Under the pieces are notes generated by a model. That model was not told the DNA's origin and did not search any database. It worked only from the letters and a program-made list of their open reading frames with translations. A stretch of DNA of 64,000 nucleotides from Polydactylus sextarius (lineage: Eukaryota; Chordata; Actinopteri; Polynemidae). Location: positions 18,799,272 to 18,863,271 of the forward strand of contig CM028914.1 in NCBI GenBank assembly GCA_016801845.1, in the 5' to 3' direction. The translations under genes were made by a program, and so were the position numbers. Shown in pieces: positions 58,062 through 64,000 of this stretch (the stretch's first letter is position 1; the number at the start of each line of letters is the position of its first letter).

Positions 58062-59241
58062 CTTGCTTTTAAGTATCCCTGCAGTCCCAGACAGTCCAAG
58101 GACCCGAGAGCGGTAGACATGTCATTACCCAATCCTCTGCCAACCTGCTGCACTAATCTAAGAGTGAGCAGACCAAACACCAAACCACACACAGCTCTGC
58201 TTTAGTCTTTAGAGCTGCCTGCTCTGGTGTAATGCTGTGCTAACCCTAACCTAGAGACCAGAACAAAGAGCAACACCATGCTCCACACCACTCCCCTGCT
58301 GAAATCTCAGGGTTTAAATAGCAGGCTGTGAGGGAATGAGGCTTGGCAGCTCGAGCCACCAACAGACCATCTCAAAGGAGCCCATACGACTCCATACAGT
58401 CCCAAAAACATGCCTTGTTAGCTGTCAAGTAGTACTTGCTGTTTTGGAGTGGCTCCCACACAGGAGGTTATCAGGTGAACGGCCCTGATGAGACATCATG
58501 GCCCTGCTCTCTCAAACACAGACAGCCTTTTGATCTGCCCACCTGATTCCAGCCCACCACTGCGCACCAAGGGCAGCTGACATTGAAACGGCAAGGATCG
58601 TTTTTTGTTTTTTTTTCCACTTACAGGCTACAGGAAGCATAGTGCTCGACTAAATGTAAACACACAGGTTATGTAACCCAGATTTAGATGATATTCCACT
58701 TCTCTATCACTTCCCTGCAATGTCCCAGTCTGTGGTCAAGGCTATTTGAAGAGAATAATCTGACAGTGTCCCTAGTGGAAAACCAACACAGCATGCTGGC
58801 ATGAAAACGCCAAGATAGTAATGCATATTTTCAGTGAGTTCAACAATGAGATCATTTGTGTTTCCGTTGCTGACTAGCGTTCCCTGTTAGTGTTGGCTGT
58901 ATCATGCTCCACAGGGTTAAACGTGAGGGGAGTCGGTTACTGTCCAAGTCTCTGTCTGAGCACCCTAAACAGCAGTCTGTCAGCATTCCTGCTGGGTGCC
59001 AAGGTATTTACTTTGGACAAGAGAGGGAGGCACTGTAAGGGACTGCTTCTAATTAGGAGCAGCCAGTCAGGAGGTCATGGCCAATTGGGACGGGTCTCCT
59101 AGATACGCAGTCCTCTCCTAAAGATTGCTGGACAGTACACCAGGCACAGTCCAGTTTGGGTTTAGTTGTTTTTGGAGCATGCTACAAGGCCAGGGCTTGG
59201 CTGTACTGAATAAGTTGTTCCACCTGGACTAAGACTAATAA

Positions 59242-59460
59242 ATGGCTGGTGGCAGCGTGGTTGTCGCACGCTTAGGAAGCATCCAGCTATTTGAAGTCAA
59301 CAGGGCTAAAGCTCTTACAGTAGCTATGGAGACTTTTGGAAACACTATTACCCCATTAAGCAAATTAACCACATTTGATTTGGGACAGCCCAACTTAATC
59401 AGTGATAAAATCTGTTCTATCAAAGACTCTGCTAAACTCTGCTTGCACTCATCTTTTTAA
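59242..59460 (+). other. 72-codon open frame, unassigned
   Basis: ATG in an A-rich context (AATAAATGGCTGG), ending TAA. The product (starting MAGGSVVVARLGSIQLFEVN) has even amino-acid composition rather than the repeat-driven composition of most frames here. No splice or promoter support and no family recognised; probably chance. Confidence 0.1.
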
Positions 59461-61466
59461 GGACTTGAACTCTACTATGCTTGTTAAAGGATCCTTAATG
59501 GAGTCCCTCATTTTTCCACCTGTGCTGAGACTGGCTCCTAAAGGGACTTAAACGCATGCAGACCTGATCCAAATAGGCAAAGGGATAATTAGATCTAATC
59601 TAAATTAATCCTATTAGACATCACAGCAGCTTAATGTACCATTTACAGCCATAATTATACAGAGCAGCAGTATGTAAAGTAATTTGTTTCAATGATCATA
59701 TACAAAAAAATCCTCTTTGACCACAATAATAACAATCAGACACTGGTCTGACTTACAGCAGACCCTGCTCTGGATCTCAGTTCCTCAGAAACAAATGAAA
59801 CCATGAAGATTTGTAGTAACTGAACAACTCCCCTCTGATAAGATATTTAGTAAGTTAGATTTGTGGTCGGATCTGGACCACTGTGCTGTAGTGAAACAGT
59901 CACTCAGATGAACAAGTATAGACAGTCTGAATGGTGGTACCCATGGCAGTGGATGGGAAATATGTGTGAAATGTAATTGTGAAAACATGCAAATGTGCAT
60001 TCTCTCAGCAAGTCACAAGAGTCTGCAGCCTTGAGTCTGCAACTTCAAGGAAAAGCCCTGGAAGGGGGGAGAAGGAAAACTCCCTGCAGGTGAACAGTTG
60101 AACGCACTTGTCTGGAAGATATACTAAGCCTTTTTCTAATTCAAAATCACGCACTTTCCATTTAGTCCAACTGAGAGAACAGACATCCATCATGCTGGCA
60201 GGCATGTGACTGGATGCATGATGATCAGCCATGTTCACAGAGAACAATCATTCACCTCCTGCTCACACAGTAGTCATTAGAGCAGCTACAAAGTCTTGGA
60301 GCACAGTCTTGGCTCACGCCAAAAAACTGATAAAGTATTTTCCCATTTACAGTGTTCTGTGTTGCTATAAAATACTGCTTCTGTAAAGAAGGGAAGTTAA
60401 AGCTCATGGTTGCTACCAGGCTGCTTCCAACCTGAATCAGTCATCATGGACATGCATGTTGTAACATAATCTGGTGGTGATTTAGGAATAAAGTTTTATT
60501 GTAAGTATGCAACATTAAGTTGGTGGTGTCATCTCACTCTCAGCGGTTACTCATATGATGGTTACTTTCCATGATTACTTGTGTGTAAACTCTTCACACT
60601 ACAAGATTGTTTTGTCTAATAATCTGTCCAGCTGCAGATCAGACTCGAAATCTGACCAATTATCATCCAGTGTAACTAACAATCAACTGACAAAGACCAC
60701 AGATACAGTCATACATGAATATTCCAGTATTTGCAGGGAATGACACATGTTTAATCCACTACTAATGTTTATGATTTTATGTCACTGATATCAGCTTCAT
60801 TGTTAACTAACATCATTACTGGTTCTCATGAAAAACATTTAAATGCCAAAAACAGAAGAGGGCTTATATTGTGATGTAGTCACACAATGTACGTGTCTCT
60901 TAAGTTGGGGCTGCACGCTCTCCAGACACAAACAGCTGCTGTTCAGTTGTACTTCTGATACCATATTTGATTCCCATAATATTTTAGGACATGCTTTTCA
61001 AATAGCATTAAATGGTTAGAAAATATACAATAAAATGGAAAATTTAAATCAATAAAATATTATTTTAGAAAACACTATAACCATATGTGGCCTTCAGCAG
61101 AGCGACACTGTGTATTATAACTAAAATAGCCAAAGTGTCTCAAACTACTTGCTTGTTTTTTGTATCATCATGGCAAAATTTGTGTAAAACTACATGAAGC
61201 AGGGACGTGTGAGCCACGATCACTGATCCTGAAGCCTTTCTAAAAAGACACCGAAAAGAAAGGTGAAAGAGGGGACATGCTGTTTGTTGTGTGGAAGCGA
61301 CCATGTGACTTTTGGAGACATAAAGAATTTTTTGTCAGCAGCGTTATCTCCCTGGTTCTGGAGTTACAATATGGCTTTTGTAGTCATGCAGCACTGAAAG
61401 ATCTAAGTCACTTTGATCCCGCTTAATAGAGTTTGGTAAATGATCTCAGTAAGGGAACTCCGCCTC

Positions 61467-61469
<3 letters not shown>

Positions 61470-61531
<62 letters not shown>
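61470..61531. repeat. (CA)31 microsatellite
   Basis: A 62 bp perfect CA run, the longest CA array in the window. Confidence 0.97.
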
Positions 61532-61533
<2 letters not shown>

Positions 61534-62499
61534 GGTTCACTCATGCTCATACACACATACATAAAGAGTCAGACCGTCACACAGGTGAAAGCTCTTCGTC
61601 TTGCGGATCGTTGAGCCAAGCGTTCAAGCAGAAAAGTAGAAAATTTGCTTCTACTCTCAAACTGATCTGAGCTCAAAGAACTTTGATTCTGCTTTTTAAC
61701 AATATCACTGTGCAGCTCTGACACCAATTCATCGGTCATAAACATAGGAACTGAACGACTCATGGACAATCATAAACGAAACGACGTCGCCTCTAAGGTG
61801 CTATTGCTACATTTGCCAACATGGCGAGCACAAATCCGTACAAACAACACAAAAGAAAAAAATCTGAGAGAGTGACTGAAGGAGCCACAGGGAGCCAGAG
61901 AAAGGGAGGGAGTTTGTCAGAGAGCATTTATCTGTGGTATGGTGATGACTCTTTTCCTCCAACCTCTCAGCAAACTAAGGGCTTCCTGCCTTTTGGGTAC
62001 ATGTAGCCATTTTTGTCCTAGAAACCAAAGCACTGCAATGAATTACAACCATTTTAAAGAGCTATCAAGAAACAAGAGAGGGCTGGTTAGAGGAGAGGAG
62101 GTGAGGAGGAGGAATGCAAGGCCACGCTTCTTGGAGAAAGCGGAGCGAGACGAGCAGAGGAAAATAACACTTACACTATCTGTGAGGACATTTGGCTGAA
62201 ATGAGCAGAGCTGGCTATTAACTGTCTGATGATAAGACAGAAAGCACAAACAGTGACGAGTTCCATTCAACACATCACAAATTATACATATAAACAAAAC
62301 ACAGAAGGAACAAATCAACTTTTAACAGACTGCACATGCTCAATCTGTAAAACAGCCGATGTATTAAAAGTTTCAAGATTTTTAGTTTTATTAATTAACA
62401 GAAAATAGAAAGCGCAGTCAAACCTTTTGCAGATACATTAACCAAAATATGGAACATATTCAAAGTTTGAAGTGGTGCTAGAGAAAAACGTTAAGCAAC

Positions 62500-62880
62500 A
62501 ATGTTATTATAATTCATTCCAGGGGGAATATTAATGTTAGTAACTACATTTCATGGTCATCCCTCCAATGGGCGCTGAATATTTTGCTCAAAACTAAAAA
62601 TGTCAACCTTATAGTGGCGCTACAGGAAAGGTCAGAGGATCATCAATGTCACAAAGATACAGGACACGGCCTATGAAAGCTCTATGCTCTGTACAAAAGC
62701 ATGTTCTGATCTATTAAATTCTTTATTAGATATTTCACAGAACAAGTTGAAAATTTGACCCGCTGGTGGTGGCACCAGAGAAAAAAAAAGGAAAAAGTCA
62801 GCAGATCACCAAAGTTACTGGGATGCAGCTGCTGACACGTTCCAGTTTGGACCAGAGTGACGGAAAAACCAATGCTGCCA
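62500..62880 (+). repeat. Fish GCTAACATG-type interspersed repeat, copy 5 (3' half)
   Basis: AATTCATTCCAGGGGGAATA, TTTCATGGTCATCCCTCCAA, AATGTCAACCTTATAGTGGC, AAATTTGACCCGCTGGTGGT, GATCACCAAAGTTACTGGGA, TTTGGACCAGAGTGACGGA. The motif order matches the 3' half of the family, with an internal rearrangement or partial duplication. Confidence 0.75.
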
Positions 62881-63910
62881 AACTGACAGTATGGCTAAAT
62901 ATCAAAATGGCTGCTAAATTTAAATGTGTTTAAATCTGATTGATTTGACAAGACTGATTATTTAGAATTGGAATAATTCAATCTAATGAGGGTCTAAAAC
63001 TAATTCTTGTTTTCTTTATTTCTGGTCTATTCTTAGTGATGTTTGAACATGCACATGCAGTCATCTGAATGTAGCTTGTGTAAAACTGTGATGTCTGGCC
63101 CTAAGTTGCAAAAGCCTCCTTCATCTCCTCATTAGCTGTAGTAATAGTCATATAGTGAAAGTTGAATGCAGGATGTGTAAGTGTTTTTTGATCAACCTAC
63201 CCCAGTGATCATAACCTTTCACCTGGAGTAGAATACAGAACAGACAGAGCCAACTTTCCCACCAATAGCATCTGAACACTCCTGCCATATGGTGCAATTG
63301 TCATCTGTTGCAACATGGTTCTCTGTAAATCTCTATAAATGTGGCCTTGATCCCTCAGGGAAGGGATAGCTTGGCCCCCACACCCGCTATGGATCAGCAG
63401 GCTTTCCTATGTGACCCCAGTGGATCGGTTTCAACTGGAAAGAGACAGGTGCTTCACTTGACCTGCACTGTCAGGACAAATTCAGAAAAGGTCGTACAAG
63501 ATACCCATCTCCCTGGGAATGCAAAAATGCCAAGGTACTCTCAACTGTTAATCACCGGACATTTTGCATAATTGAATTCCACTGAACCTGAACTGACCCT
63601 GGTCCATGACTGGCCCTATGTCAGGTACGGTGTCATCAAAGGAAAATATAGGTATGTGTGCGCATGTACTCTTTTATAGTCTGCTCCTGTCTATTGTAAT
63701 GGATGCGTGGCTGCATAATGGTGCAGCTTAAAAGAGCTGAGCAGTCCACTGGTGGTTTCTCAAGAGGGACAGACAATAAAAGAGCTCAAAAAGAAGTGCG
63801 AGACAAAAGCCTGTATCATTAACATTTCATTTAACTGTGTGTTTATGTGTACGCCAGTTTTTTCTTTGCCATTCCATCCGAGGACGATGAAGAGTGCGAA
63901 TATGGAAGAA

Positions 63911-63929
63911 CACACACACACACACACAC
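63911..63929. repeat. (CA)n microsatellite
   Basis: A 19 bp perfect CA run. Confidence 0.95.
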
Positions 63930-64000
63930 CCACACATACACACTACTGTATAAACAGTAGTGTAGGAGGACAAGTGGTCGCTTTAATGTGCAAATGCTGT

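Larger units (their letters stand above)
23759..64000. other. rnf43 upstream region: 5' intron and/or 5' flank, no confirmed exon
   Basis: Upstream of the exon at 23645-23758 the gene still needs an exon encoding the signal peptide and the first PA-domain strands, ending in phase 0. I read the minus strand for a phase-0 donor preceded by the expected TPAEG-like coding end and found none. The region is therefore probably one long 5' intron (mammalian RNF43 also has a very long intron here, from memory), with part possibly being intergenic. Apart from the listed repeats and exon-like segments I see nothing in 30300-32400, 33300-34200, 46400-47000, 49400-53600 or 60000-61400. Confidence 0.6.

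Noticed and set aside
63223..63288. Minus-strand ATG with 22 hydrophobic codons ending CAG|GTGAAA, a possible signal-peptide exon for rnf43
   Set aside because: Only 22 codons, no resemblance to known RNF43 N-termini, and it would still need another exon for the missing PA-domain start. Likely chance.
1..64000. CRISPR arrays, operons, phage or bacterial defence systems
   Set aside because: The sequence is vertebrate nuclear DNA. The short repeats are microsatellites or dispersed elements without regular spacers.

Overview
The window is nuclear DNA from a teleost fish, most likely a spiny-rayed (acanthomorph) species. It carries short GT-AG introns inside a vertebrate gene, long CA/TG, GA and AT microsatellites, tRNA-derived SINEs and several interspersed repeat families that I recognise from fish genomes. 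There is no operon-like packing and no long uninterrupted ORF. Almost every 60-140 codon open frame here is a chance frame in non-coding DNA.

One gene is firmly supported: rnf43, on the minus strand. RNF43 is a transmembrane RING E3 ligase that removes Frizzled receptors and so restrains Wnt signalling. Six consecutive coding exons are present (minus-strand order 23758-23645, 1345-1271, 1171-1037, 688-587, 474-304, 204-102). They join in frame to 233 codons covering part of the extracellular protease-associated (PA) domain, the single membrane helix, the juxtamembrane linker and the whole RING-H2 domain. The C-terminal tail lies to the left of base 1. The first coding exon (signal peptide and start of the PA domain) was not found. 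It either lies to the right of base 64000 or was missed.

Layout: 1-1345 is a compact exon cluster (introns of 99, 112, 348 and 99 bp). 1346-23644 is a 22.3 kb intron filled with repeats: a roughly 0.5 kb inverted-repeat element at 8215-8715 flanked by TTAA, a 92 bp AT run, fish interspersed repeats, and a SINE at 21054-21231 nested inside another repeat. 23645-23758 is an isolated PA-domain exon. 23759-64000 has no confirmed exon. It holds more repeats, a 43 bp hairpin (25208-25250), a 22 bp perfect palindrome (44404-44425), two diverged LTR-like segments (about 54470-54690 and 55290-55560), a probable DNA-transposon end (53664) and a few exon-like plus-strand segments (38635-38753, 39012-39254, 39691-39762) that I cannot assign to a family.

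I found no convincing undescribed biological system. The items most worth checking are the unassigned plus-strand segments near 39 kb, the location of the missing rnf43 first coding exon, the TTAA-flanked element, and the uniform orientation of one repeat family across the locus.
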